Source: Sphingomonas sp. (lineage in GTDB: Bacteria > Pseudomonadota > Alphaproteobacteria > Sphingomonadales > Sphingomonadaceae). Taken from it: a stretch of DNA of 64,000 bases. Position numbers and translations under genes: made by a program. Below are positions 53,392-60,561 of the stretch, one piece after another. Each line of letters opens with the position of its first letter. Position 1 is the stretch's first letter. The DNA is taken from positions 289,664 through 353,663 of the forward strand of contig NZ_JAHBZI010000002.1 of the NCBI RefSeq assembly GCF_019635515.1. The letters are read 5' to 3'. The notes under the pieces are model-generated. The model worked only from the letters and a program-made list of their open reading frames with translations. It searched no databases and had not been told where the DNA came from.

Positions 53392-53494
53392 CTCTCCCCC
53401 ATTCTGGTGCGATCTTAGCGGCCGCGCCCGCCCGCGCAATTCGGCTTTCGCGGCGCAAACGCGGCTTTGCTTGCCCTTTGCCGCTTGCCAAGCG

Positions 53495-54415
53495 ATGGCG
53501 CCTGCGATGACTGCCCCATCCACTCTCGATCGCCGCGGCCTCGCATTCTCGATTGGCGCCTATGCGATCTGGGGCGTGCTGCCGCTCTATTTCCATATCC
53601 TCACCGGCGTGCCGGCGCTGCAGGTACTCGCGCACCGCGTCGTCTGGTCGGTGCTGCTGCTCATCCTGTTGGTGCTGGCACTGAAACGGGGCGGGGCGGT
53701 GCTCGCCGCGGCGCGCGGCAAGACGTTGCTGCTGCTCGTCGCCAGCGCCGGGCTGATCGCGGTCAACTGGCTGGTCTATATCTGGGCCGTTCAGCACGGC
53801 CACGTCCTCGAAGCGAGTCTGGGCTATTTCATCAATCCGCTGGTCAATGTCGCCTTGGGCATGGCCGTGCTCGGCGAACGTCTGCGCAAATGGCAGGGCG
53901 TGGCGATCGCCATCGCCGGGCTCGGCGTCGCGGCGATGGCGCTCAGCGGCGGCGGCTCGGTGTGGATATCGCTGGTGCTCGCGATCAGCTTCGGGCTCTA
54001 TGGCCTGCTCCGCAAGATCGCCGCGATCGATGCATTGGGCGGTCTGACGGTCGAGACGGTCCTGCTTGCCCCGATCTGCATCTCCTGGTTGCTCTATTGC
54101 GCCCAAAGCGACGCCACCGGCTTCGGCCAGTCGCTCGCCCTCGATCTGCTGATCCTCTCGGCCGGCGTGCTCACTTCGGTGCCGCTGCTGATGTTCGCCG
54201 CCGCCGCCCGCCGCCTCCCGCTCTCGACGCTGGGGCTGATGCAATATCTCTCGCCCAGCATGCAGTTCGGCATCGCCCTGCTGCTCGGCGAGCCGCTGCG
54301 GCCGGTGCACTTCATTGCCTTCCCGCTGATCTGGGCCGGCTGCGCGCTGTATGCGTGGGACAGCGTTCGCGCCACCCGCGCGACGCTGCCCGAGGATATT
54401 AAACCAATCGGTTGA
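53495..54415 (+). CDS. rarD: EamA/RarD family transporter
   Basis: The 306-residue protein has ten membrane segments and the RarD landmarks: IGAYAIWGVLPLYFHILTGV, EILAHR-like LQVLAHRVVWSVLLL, NWLVYIWAVQHGHVLEASLG, YFINPLVNVALGM and LGLMQYLSPSMQFGIALLLG. It is a predicted drug/metabolite transporter (chloramphenicol-resistance family). Start could be ATG 53495 or 53507. Its end carries the promoter region of the arsR-type gene. Confidence 0.9.
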   Translation: MAPAMTAPSTLDRRGLAFSIGAYAIWGVLPLYFHILTGVPALQVLAHRVVWSVLLLILLVLALKRGGAVLAAARGKTLLLLVASAGLIAVNWLVYIWAVQHGHVLEASLGYFINPLVNVALGMAVLGERLRKWQGVAIAIAGLGVAAMALSGGGSVWISLVLAISFGLYGLLRKIAAIDALGGLTVETVLLAPICISWLLYCAQSDATGFGQSLALDLLILSAGVLTSVPLLMFAAAARRLPLSTLGLMQYLSPSMQFGIALLLGEPLRPVHFIAFPLIWAGCALYAWDSVRATRATLPEDIKPIG

Positions 54416-54456
54416 CAATAAAGTCGGCGAGGTCAATATTCAACCACATGGTTGAA
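54402..54456 (+). promoter_or_regulatory. Promoter and paired operator dyads of the arsR operon
   Basis: A TTGACA (54412-54417), a 17-base spacer and AATATT (54435-54440) form a good sigma-70-type promoter. Two similar palindromes, AACCAATCGGTTGA (54402-54415) and AACCACATGGTTGA (54442-54455), lie exactly 40 bp apart, flanking or overlapping the promoter and the start codon. They are likely sites for the ArsR-family repressor encoded next. The predicted transcription start falls on or next to the ATG at 54448. Confidence 0.7.
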
Positions 54457-54771
54457 CAACGACTCGATGCCACCTTCCGCGCGCTCGCCGACCCCACCCG
54501 TCGTGGCATGCTCGCCCATCTCGCGCGCGGCGAGCAAAGCATCGGCGCGCTCGCCGAGCCGTTCGCGATGAGCTTTGCCGGCGCCTCCAAGCATCTCAAG
54601 GTGCTCGAAGACGCCGGGCTGGTCACCCGCCGCAAGGCCGGACGCGCCTATATGTGCAGCCTCCGGGCTGGCCCGCTGGGCGAGGCCGACAAATGGCTGC
54701 GCCAATGGGAGCGGTTCTGGAATGTCCGGCTCGACGCGCTGGAGGCGCTGCTCAGGGAGAAGCCCGAATGA
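54448..54771 (+). CDS. ArsR/SmtB-family transcriptional regulator
   Basis: A 107-residue winged-helix protein (DATFRALADPTRRGMLAHLA, MSFAGASKHLKVLEDAGLVT, RRKAGRAYMCSLRAG) of the subgroup usually found before SRPBCC/AHSA1 genes. No Cys-based metal site is visible (only one Cys), so the signal is unlikely to be a metal. It heads a four-gene operon with 4-base overlaps. The ATG at 54448 lies inside the second operator palindrome. Confidence 0.85.
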   Translation: MVEQRLDATFRALADPTRRGMLAHLARGEQSIGALAEPFAMSFAGASKHLKVLEDAGLVTRRKAGRAYMCSLRAGPLGEADKWLRQWERFWNVRLDALEALLREKPE

Positions 54772-55163
54772 CCGGCATGACGCCCTTTCTGATGTTCCAG
54801 GGTGGCAAGGGCAAAGCCGCGCTCGATTTCTATGTCGAGCATGTTCCCGGCAGCCGCATCGTCTCGATGGAATTGTTCGGCGCCGATGGCCCCGGCCCCG
54901 AAGGCACTATTCTCCGCGCCTATGCCGAGATCGCCGGCCAGACGGTGATGGCGCATGACAGCCATATCGCCCACGGCTTCGATTTCACGCCCAGCTTCTC
55001 CTTCTTCGTCACCTGCGCCGACGAGCCCGAGTTCGACCGGCTGTTCGCGATCCTGTCATGGGAGGGCGCGGTGCTGATGCCGCCCGGCAATTATGGCTGG
55101 AGCCGCAAGTTCGGCTGGCTGAGCGACCATTTCGGCGTGTCGTGGCAGTTGAATCTGGAATGA
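54768..55163 (+). CDS. VOC-family (PhnB-like) protein
   Basis: The 131-residue protein (PFLMFQGGKGKAALDFYVEH, SRIVSMELFG, GYGWS-like NYGWSRKFGWLSDHFGVSWQ) matches the PhnB/3-demethylubiquinone methyltransferase-like VOC group. The function in this widespread regulator-VOC-SRPBCC cluster is unknown. ATG 54768 overlaps the arsR stop. Confidence 0.85.
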   Translation: MTGMTPFLMFQGGKGKAALDFYVEHVPGSRIVSMELFGADGPGPEGTILRAYAEIAGQTVMAHDSHIAHGFDFTPSFSFFVTCADEPEFDRLFAILSWEGAVLMPPGNYGWSRKFGWLSDHFGVSWQLNLE

Positions 55164-55603
55164 ACGCGCCGATCATCCTCACCGTCACGCGCGATTTCCA
55201 TGCCTCGCCGGAGCGCGTGTTCGATGCCTGGCTGAGCCCCGAACAGGCCCGCCGCTTCCTTTTCGCCACCCCCGATGGCGAGATGATGCGCTGCGAGATC
55301 GATGCCCGTGTCGGCGGCCGCGCCCTGATCGTCGAGCGCCGCCCATCGGGCGACGCGCATCACCGCCTGCAATTCGAAGTCATCGATCGCCCGCATCGTC
55401 TGGTGTTCCTGTTCGCTGCCGATCCCGCCGGGGAAGGTGAATGGACGCGCGTCTCGATCGACATCGCCCAAACCGCCGCCGGCTGCACGCTCCGCCTCAC
55501 CCACGAGATGGCCCCCGAATGGGCCGCTTATGAAGAACAGACGCGCAAGGGCTGGGGCATGATCCTCGCCGGCCTCGATCGCGTCATGGAGACTGGAAAA
55601 TGA
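55160..55603 (+). CDS. SRPBCC/AHSA1-domain protein 1
   Basis: A 147-residue AHSA1-type lipid- or ligand-binding fold (TVTRDFHASPERVFDAWLSP, MMRCEIDARVGGRALIVERR, GWGMILAGLDRVME). It is third in the arsR operon with 4-base overlaps on both sides. The ligand is unknown. Confidence 0.85.
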   Translation: MNAPIILTVTRDFHASPERVFDAWLSPEQARRFLFATPDGEMMRCEIDARVGGRALIVERRPSGDAHHRLQFEVIDRPHRLVFLFAADPAGEGEWTRVSIDIAQTAAGCTLRLTHEMAPEWAAYEEQTRKGWGMILAGLDRVMETGK

Positions 55604-56115
55604 CCGATACGCTGACCGCCGGGACCCTCGTCTTCAAGCGCGAGCTCGACGCCCCGCGCGAGACCGTCTGGCAATATCTGATCGACCCCGATCTGCGCGC
55701 CCGATGGTTCATGGGCGGCCCGACCGAACCACGCGTCGGCGGCGCGCTCGGCATGACCATGGCGCACGGCAATCTCTCCGACGAGGACGTGCCTTTCCCC
55801 GACGAATACGCTCCCTATCGGGGCAAGGCGTGGCACGAGACGATCACGCAGATCGATCCCCCGCGCCTGCTCGCCTTCACCTGGGACGAGGGCAAGAACG
55901 GCAATGTGGTGATCGAACTGGAAGAGCTTGGCGAGCGCACCCGCCTGACCCTCACCCATTCCGGCATTCCCACCCGCGACGGCGCGATCAATTTCGGCGG
56001 TGGCTGGGGCGCGCATCTCGATGTTTTCGAAAGGCGCCTGCGCGGCGAGCGCATCGCCAATTTCTGGGACCTGCATGCGGCGGCGGAGAAGCGGGCCAAG
56101 GCGGCGATCGGTTGA
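55600..56115 (+). CDS. SRPBCC/AHSA1-domain protein 2
   Basis: A 171-residue SRPBCC-fold protein (FKRELDAPRETVWQYLIDPD, RWFMGGPTEPRVGGALGMTM, GGGWGAHLDVFERRLRGE). It is the last gene of the arsR operon. A 201-bp inverted-repeat element starts 13 bp after its stop. Confidence 0.85.
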   Translation: MTDTLTAGTLVFKRELDAPRETVWQYLIDPDLRARWFMGGPTEPRVGGALGMTMAHGNLSDEDVPFPDEYAPYRGKAWHETITQIDPPRLLAFTWDEGKNGNVVIELEELGERTRLTLTHSGIPTRDGAINFGGGWGAHLDVFERRLRGERIANFWDLHAAAEKRAKAAIG

Positions 56116-56128
56116 CCAAAACTATATT

Positions 56129-56329
56129 GTCACTCCTGACCTGTTCGGTGCTTATCCCGCTCGAACATGTGCGGTTCCCCGGCGAAGGCCGGGGCCCAGT
56201 TGGCGGACAGATATTGACGGGCGCAGCGCTTCGTTACGGCGACCTCTCCATCTGGGCCCCGACCTTCGCCGGGGAACCACAGGAGACACAAGCTCGAATG
56301 GGATAGGCACCGAACAAGTCCGGGGTGAC
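56129..56329. repeat. 201-bp imperfect inverted-repeat element
   Basis: The outer arms GTCACTCCTGACCTGTTCGG (from 56129) and CCGAACAAGTCCGGGGTGAC (to 56329) are near complements. The similarity continues inward to GGTTCCCCGGCGAAGGCCGG (from 56173) and its complement ending at 56278 (26 of 27 bases of that inner block match). The whole could fold into one long hairpin, like a MITE or REP-type element. Confidence 0.75.
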
Positions 56330-56483
56330 AAAGGGTGGAGGGAATCCTTGCAATGTAGGATTTCGCCTGCTTGGCTCGACCGGTCGGAACTCCCGGCCGC
56401 TCTTTGAACCCTTGAATACCCTCGCGTTCCTGACCGTCAGTGTCGTGCACCTGTCGCGCCAGCGTCGCGCGCGCGTCGCCCCG

Positions 56484-56541
56484 GTGTCGCGTAGCTGTCG
56501 GAAAGTGTCGCGCAGCTGTCCTGTAGGTGTCGCCTGCCTGT
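56484..56541. repeat. Short direct repeats, period about 21 bp
   Basis: GTGTCGCGTAGCTGTC (56484), GTGTCGCGCAGCTGTC (56505) and the diverged GTGTCGCCTGCCTGT (56527) recur at 21-22 bp spacing. Further TGTCGCG and CGTCGCG copies lie just to the left. Confidence 0.65.
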
Positions 56542-56566
56542 AGCTTCTCGGGTCCCGCCTCAGAGA

Positions 56567-56612
56567 GCGAATGTTGAATCCCCCGAAAACACTAAACTTC
56601 CTCAACATTCGC
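56567..56612. repeat. Palindrome next to the crotonase stop
   Basis: GCGAATGTTGA (56567-56577) and TCAACATTCGC (56602-56612) are exact 11-base inverted copies around a 24-base centre. It lies 5 bp past the crotonase stop and may work as a hairpin 3' end, though it looks like part of the adjoining repeat block. Confidence 0.6.
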
Positions 56613-56617
56613 GCCAC

Positions 56618-57397
56618 TCAATCGGCGAAATTCGGTGCGCGCTTCTGCATATTGGCCATCACCGCCTCGATCTGGTTCGGCGTGCGCAGCAGCGCGACCT
56701 GCTCGGTGGTTTCCGCCAGCAACGTCGCCGCCGCATCGCCTTCGAGTCCCGCCAGCCGCTTGGCGGCACGGACCGCGTGCGGATTGCGCCCGGCGATCGC
56801 CCGGGCCAGCGCCATCGCCTCGACATGCGGGTCGTCGGCGATGCGGCTGACAAAGCCCATCGCCAGCCCCTCCTCGGCATCGAATTCGCGCGCGGTATAG
56901 CTCAGTTCGCGCAGATGATCGTCGCGGACATTGCCCTTCCACAGCGCGTAGCCGGCCATGTCGGGCACGATCCCCCATTTGATCTCCATCACCGACAGCC
57001 GCGTTCCCGGCGCCGCGATGCGGACATCGGCGCCGCTGGCGATCTGCAGTCCGCCGCCAAACGCCACCCCGTGGATCGCCGCGATCACCGGCGCGCCCAG
57101 CGTCCGCCAGCCCCAGGCGACCTGCTGGAAATCATTGGCCAGGCCATGGTCGCGCGATTTCTCGTCGAGTCCCGATCCCACGCTCATCATGCTCGCCATG
57201 TCGAGCCCGGCGCAAAAGGCGCGGCCCTCGCCCGACAGCACCACCGCGCGCAGTCCCGCCATCGCCTCCAGCTTGCGGATCGCGTCGATGATCGCGGCGA
57301 ACATCGCCGGATCGAGCGCGTTCATCTTGTCGCCCCGGGTCAGCCGCACATCGGCGATATGGTCCTGAAAATCGATTGCGACCCGCTCTTCGCTCAT
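56618..57397 (-). CDS. Crotonase/enoyl-CoA hydratase family protein
   Basis: The 259-residue protein has crotonase features: ADVRLTRGDKMNALDPAMFA, RAVVLSGEGRAFCAGLDMAS, the oxyanion-hole GVAFGGGLQIASGADVRIAA and EIKWGIVPDMAG. It probably acts on an acyl-CoA in beta-oxidation or a side pathway; the residue pattern does not fix the reaction. ATG 57397 begins the domain; a long upstream reading to 57502 overlaps the promoter and is rejected. Confidence 0.88.
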   Translation of the reverse strand: MSEERVAIDFQDHIADVRLTRGDKMNALDPAMFAAIIDAIRKLEAMAGLRAVVLSGEGRAFCAGLDMASMMSVGSGLDEKSRDHGLANDFQQVAWGWRTLGAPVIAAIHGVAFGGGLQIASGADVRIAAPGTRLSVMEIKWGIVPDMAGYALWKGNVRDDHLRELSYTAREFDAEEGLAMGFVSRIADDPHVEAMALARAIAGRNPHAVRAAKRLAGLEGDAAATLLAETTEQVALLRTPNQIEAVMANMQKRAPNFAD

Positions 57398-57474
57398 TCG
57401 CTTTCGCCTCTTGCTAGCGCTAACATTTAGGAAGAGGATAGGGCAAATCCCGGGACAGGGACAGGAGAGGTCGA

Positions 57475-58020
57475 ATGAAGTTTCTGATTGCCGCCATCGC
57501 ATTGCTCGCCGCCCCGGCCGCCTATGCGCAACAGGATGCCGGTGATGTCGCCGCCAAGCCCAAGCCGGCCGCCACCGTCGCGGCGCCGGCCGCCGATCCG
57601 GCGATCACCACTATCTATGACAAGAAACTGGGCGAAGGCTGGCAGAATTGGAGCTTCGCCACCGTCGAGCTTTCTACCGACATCAGTGCGCGCATGCCGA
57701 TCAAGGTCAGCGCCGAGGGCTACAAGGCGCTCTATCTCCACCATGCCGCCTTCAGCACCGCGCCCTATCGCGGCCTCACCTTCCTGATCCAGGGCACCGG
57801 CGCCGGCGGCAAGGTCCGCGTCATCGCCACTTCGGGCGGCAAGCCGATCGAGGGCAAGATGAAGCTGGTCGAGGTCAAGGCCGGCGGCTGGACCAAAGTC
57901 ACCGCCTCGCTCGCCGAGCTGGGCGCCGAGAATGTCGAGATCGACGGCTTCTGGATCCAGAACGACAGTGGCGAGCCGATGCCCAATTTCTACGTCGCCG
58001 ATATCGCGCTGACGGTGTGA
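57475..58020 (+). CDS. Secreted hypothetical protein with carbohydrate-binding-like beta domain
   Basis: The 181-residue protein has a signal peptide (MKFLIAAIALLAAPAAYAQ), a Pro/Ala spacer and a beta-rich domain (YDKKLGEGWQNWSFATVELS, YRGLTFLIQGTGAGGKVRVI, VEIDGFWIQNDSGEPMPNFY) resembling galactose-binding-like or CBM folds. No catalytic motif is seen. Function unknown. It is divergent from the crotonase gene. Confidence 0.65.
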   Translation: MKFLIAAIALLAAPAAYAQQDAGDVAAKPKPAATVAAPAADPAITTIYDKKLGEGWQNWSFATVELSTDISARMPIKVSAEGYKALYLHHAAFSTAPYRGLTFLIQGTGAGGKVRVIATSGGKPIEGKMKLVEVKAGGWTKVTASLAELGAENVEIDGFWIQNDSGEPMPNFYVADIALTV

Positions 58021-58059
58021 GGTTTACGTGGCGCGCCCGTGCAGGCTAGGGCGCGGGCG

Positions 58060-58488
58060 ATGAGTGGTACTTTCGATCCCCGGCGCTTCTTCGAGCATCG
58101 TTTCGGCGGGCATGGCGACACCCTCGGTATCGATTATCGGGCACACGGCGCCGATTGGGCCGAGCTGATGCTGCCCTATGATGCCCGCCTGATCGGTGAT
58201 CCCGCTTCGGGCGTGCTCGCCTCCGGGCCGATCCTGGCCCTGATGGATATGGCGACCAGCGTTGGCGTCTGGCTCAGGCTGGGTGCATTCAAGCCGCACG
58301 CCACGCTCGATCTGCGCATCGATTATCTCCGCCCCGCTACCCCGGGCAAAACCGTGATCGGCCGCGGCGAATGCTACCGGATCACCCGCTCGATCGCCTT
58401 TGTGCGCGGCCAGGCGCATGACGGCGATCCCAGCGATCCGCTCGCCAATGTCGCGGGCACCTTCATGGCTGTGGAGGGCTATTTTTGA
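58060..58488 (+). CDS. PaaI-type thioesterase 1
   Basis: A 142-residue hot-dog protein (DYRAHGADWAELMLPYDARL, GPILALMDMATSVGVWLRLG, HATLDLRIDYLRPATPGKT). The GPILALMDMA helix with Asp corresponds to the active-site region of PaaI/YdiI thioesterases. It is coupled by overlapping stop/start to a second thioesterase gene. Confidence 0.85.
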   Translation: MSGTFDPRRFFEHRFGGHGDTLGIDYRAHGADWAELMLPYDARLIGDPASGVLASGPILALMDMATSVGVWLRLGAFKPHATLDLRIDYLRPATPGKTVIGRGECYRITRSIAFVRGQAHDGDPSDPLANVAGTFMAVEGYF

Positions 58489-58859
58489 CCGCTCCCTATT
58501 CCGAGCTGCTCGGTCTCAGCGAAGAGCCCGGCGAAACCGCGCCGACGCTGGTGATGGAATTCGGCAGCCATGTCCTCGGCCGTCCCGGCTTCCTCCATGG
58601 CGGCGCGATCGGCGGGCTGCTGGAGATGGCGGCGGTCGCCGCGCTCAAGCAGGCGCTGGCGGGTGAGGGCGACGCCCGGATCAAGCCGATCAACCTGACC
58701 GTCGATTATATGCGCGGCGGCCGCGACAAGCCGACCCGGGCGCGCGGTGTCGTCACCCGCCTCGGCAACCGCGTCGCCAATGTCGAGGCGACCGCATGGC
58801 AGGACGATCCCGAGCGCCCGATCGCCGCAGCGCGGATGAACTATCTGATCGCGCGCTGA
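58485..58859 (+). CDS. PaaI-type thioesterase 2
   Basis: A 124-residue hot-dog-fold protein (GRPGFLHGGAIGGLLEMAAV, IKPINLTVDYMRGGRDKPTR) with the HGG..G..LE active-site pattern. It begins at TTG 58485, overlapping the previous stop. The two paralogues in tandem may form a heteromeric enzyme or act on different acyl-CoAs. Confidence 0.85.
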   Translation: MTAPYSELLGLSEEPGETAPTLVMEFGSHVLGRPGFLHGGAIGGLLEMAAVAALKQALAGEGDARIKPINLTVDYMRGGRDKPTRARGVVTRLGNRVANVEATAWQDDPERPIAAARMNYLIAR

Positions 58860-58872
58860 GCCTGGCCGCGCC

Positions 58873-59253
58873 TCAATGGCGGCGGCGCGGCTTCTTCGCC
58901 TTCTTGGGCGGCGGGCCGCTGCGGACGATGCTGGAAATCCGGCACCGCTCATGCTCGGCGATGACGGTGTCGCCGCGCTCCAATGTACCGCCGCCGCCGA
59001 AGCTCTTGAAGCCGACCCGGATCGCGAAGGGCAGCGCGTTGCAGCGCGAATAGAAGCGCGCGAAATACCAGTCGTGCCGTTGGTTCTGGATGTAGACGCC
59101 GTCGCCGCTCCGCGTCGATTCGAAGGTGCGGACATTGCCGTGGCTGATGAACGGGATCGAGACTTCCTTGCCGCCCGGCGGCGGCGCGTCCTGGGCCATG
59201 GCGGCACCTGCGCCAAGCAACAGGACGGCGGGCAGAAGCATGTGCCTGATCAT
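58873..59253 (-). CDS. DUF6491-like secreted protein
   Basis: The 126-residue protein has a signal peptide (MIRHMLLPAVLLLGAGAAMAQ) and a domain with YIQNQRHDWYFARFYSRCNA and GGGGTLERGDTVI, matching DUF6491-type small secreted proteins with two conserved Cys. The tail is basic (PPPKKAKKPRRRH). Function unknown. An in-frame reading from 59433 lacks support. Confidence 0.7.
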   Translation of the reverse strand: MIRHMLLPAVLLLGAGAAMAQDAPPPGGKEVSIPFISHGNVRTFESTRSGDGVYIQNQRHDWYFARFYSRCNALPFAIRVGFKSFGGGGTLERGDTVIAEHERCRISSIVRSGPPPKKAKKPRRRH

Positions 59254-59279
59254 GATCGGGTCCCTCGCAAAAGCCCCTG

Positions 59280-59864
59280 CTAGGCCCCAACGCCTGTACG
59301 CTGCATGAAGTGCCGACGGCACATCGCGACATAGCGCTCGTTGCCGCCGATCTCGCGCTGTTCCCCCTCGCGCACGGCATTGCCTTCGGCATCGACGCGC
59401 ATGTTCATCGTCGCCTTGCGCCCGCATTCGCACACCGATTTGATCTCGATGAGCGCGTCGGCCAGCGCCAGCAGCTCGGCCGATCCCGGAAAGAGCTTGG
59501 CCTGGAAATCGCTGCGCAGGCCGTAGCAGAGCACCGGAATACCCACCTCGTCGGCCAGATGCGCGAGCTGGCGGACCTGGGCCGGCTGCAGGAACTGCGA
59601 CTCGTCGACCAGGATACAGGAGAGCGGCGCCTTGAAATGCTCTTCCTCGGCGATCAACCGCAGGTCGGTTTCCTCGTCGAAGGGATAGGCGTTTGCCTTC
59701 AGCCCGATCCGCGAATCGATCACGCCCTTGCCGCCGCGATCATGGATTCCGGCGGTGAACAGCAGGGTGCGCATCCCGCGCTCGCGATAGTTGAAATCCG
59801 CTTGCAGCAGCGTGGTCGATTTGCCGGCGTTCATGCTGGCATAGTAGAAATAGAGCTTGGCCAT
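59280..59864 (-). CDS. tdk: Thymidine kinase
   Basis: A 194-residue type II thymidine kinase: P-loop YYASMNAGKSTTLL, the LVDESQFL Walker B-like motif, and a zinc-binding CECGRKA. It salvages thymidine. ATG 59864 starts at the conserved N-terminus. It is located between DUF6491 and rbfA. Confidence 0.95.
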   Translation of the reverse strand: MAKLYFYYASMNAGKSTTLLQADFNYRERGMRTLLFTAGIHDRGGKGVIDSRIGLKANAYPFDEETDLRLIAEEEHFKAPLSCILVDESQFLQPAQVRQLAHLADEVGIPVLCYGLRSDFQAKLFPGSAELLALADALIEIKSVCECGRKATMNMRVDAEGNAVREGEQREIGGNERYVAMCRRHFMQRTGVGA

Positions 59865-59923
59865 CCGCACATAGTCCGCAACTGCGCGGACGAATCCAGT
59901 CATCGCCGCGGATTAGCTGTGGA

Positions 59924-60316
59924 TCAATCCTCGCCAAGATCCTGCGCCACCTTGGGGTCGCGCAGCAGCTTGTCGATATGCGTGCCCTCGTCGAAGCTCT
60001 CATCGGCGATGAACTTCAGCTTCGCGGCATATTTCATCTTCACCCGATGCGCGACCTCGCGCTGGAGATAGGCGGTGTTGGTGCGCAGCGCCTTGAGCAC
60101 CTTGTCCTCATCCTTGCCGAGCAGCGGCTTCACGAACACGGTGGCGTGGCGCAGATCGGGCGACATCCGCACTTCGGTGACCGACACCAGATGCGTCGCC
60201 AGCACCTCGTCATGAACATCGCCGCGGGCGAGTATCTCGCTCAGCACATGGCGCACCTGCTCGCCCACCTTGAGCAGGCGGACGGAGCGGTTCTCGGAGG
60301 TTTCGGCGTGCTTCAT
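59924..60316 (-). CDS. rbfA: Ribosome-binding factor A
   Basis: A 130-residue KH-like protein ([57 protein letters not shown]) that helps mature the 30S subunit. ATG 60316 overlaps the stop of a small membrane-protein frame, which in turn overlaps infB, so translation is coupled through all three. Confidence 0.93.
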   Translation of the reverse strand: MKHAETSENRSVRLLKVGEQVRHVLSEILARGDVHDEVLATHLVSVTEVRMSPDLRHATVFVKPLLGKDEDKVLKALRTNTAYLQREVAHRVKMKYAAKLKFIADESFDEGTHIDKLLRDPKVAQDLGED

Positions 60317-60561
60317 GTCATCAACAACCAGAACGGCGGGAGGAGCAGGACGAGGAACGCCGGGAGTGCGAAGATGCAGCCCTCAAGCAGGCAGCACCCG
60401 CCATGGCTGACAACGACATCGAGCTTGTTCTCGAGCCGCCGCTGTTGTTCGTCCTGCTCCTCCGGTGTCAGAGCGTCCGCTCGCGCAGTTCGACTTCGAA
60501 GGTTTCGAGGAAGTCGCCCGGCTTGATGTCGGTGAAGTTCTGGCTGAACGTTACGCCGCAC
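60313..60561 (-). CDS. Small membrane protein frame between infB and rbfA
   Basis: The frame gives up to 82 residues, ending in [30 protein letters not shown], a clear hydrophobic segment. Its stop overlaps the rbfA ATG, which suggests real translational coupling. The only canonical start in frame is GTG 60561, inside the infB 3' end; a shorter form could start at a non-standard codon after the infB stop. Function unknown. Confidence 0.5.
   Translation of the reverse strand: MRRNVQPELHRHQAGRLPRNLRSRTARADALTPEEQDEQQRRLENKLDVVVSHGGCCLLEGCIFALPAFLVLLLPPFWLLMT

Larger units (their letters stand above)
56116..56617. other. Repeat-filled intergenic region
   Basis: No gene is supported in these 502 bases. 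They hold a long inverted-repeat element (56129-56329), a tract of short direct repeats (about 56484-56541) and a terminal palindrome (56567-56612), each listed separately. Short reading frames through the region follow the repeats and vary with them. Confidence 0.7.

Noticed and set aside
56484..56541. Possible CRISPR array
   Set aside because: Only two or three imperfect 16-base units with 5-6 base gaps, no spacer-length intervals and no cas genes.
56234..56617. A 127-codon minus-strand frame through the repeat block
   Set aside because: It follows the inverted-repeat element and direct repeats; similar peptides arise wherever these repeats occur and there is no independent coding evidence.
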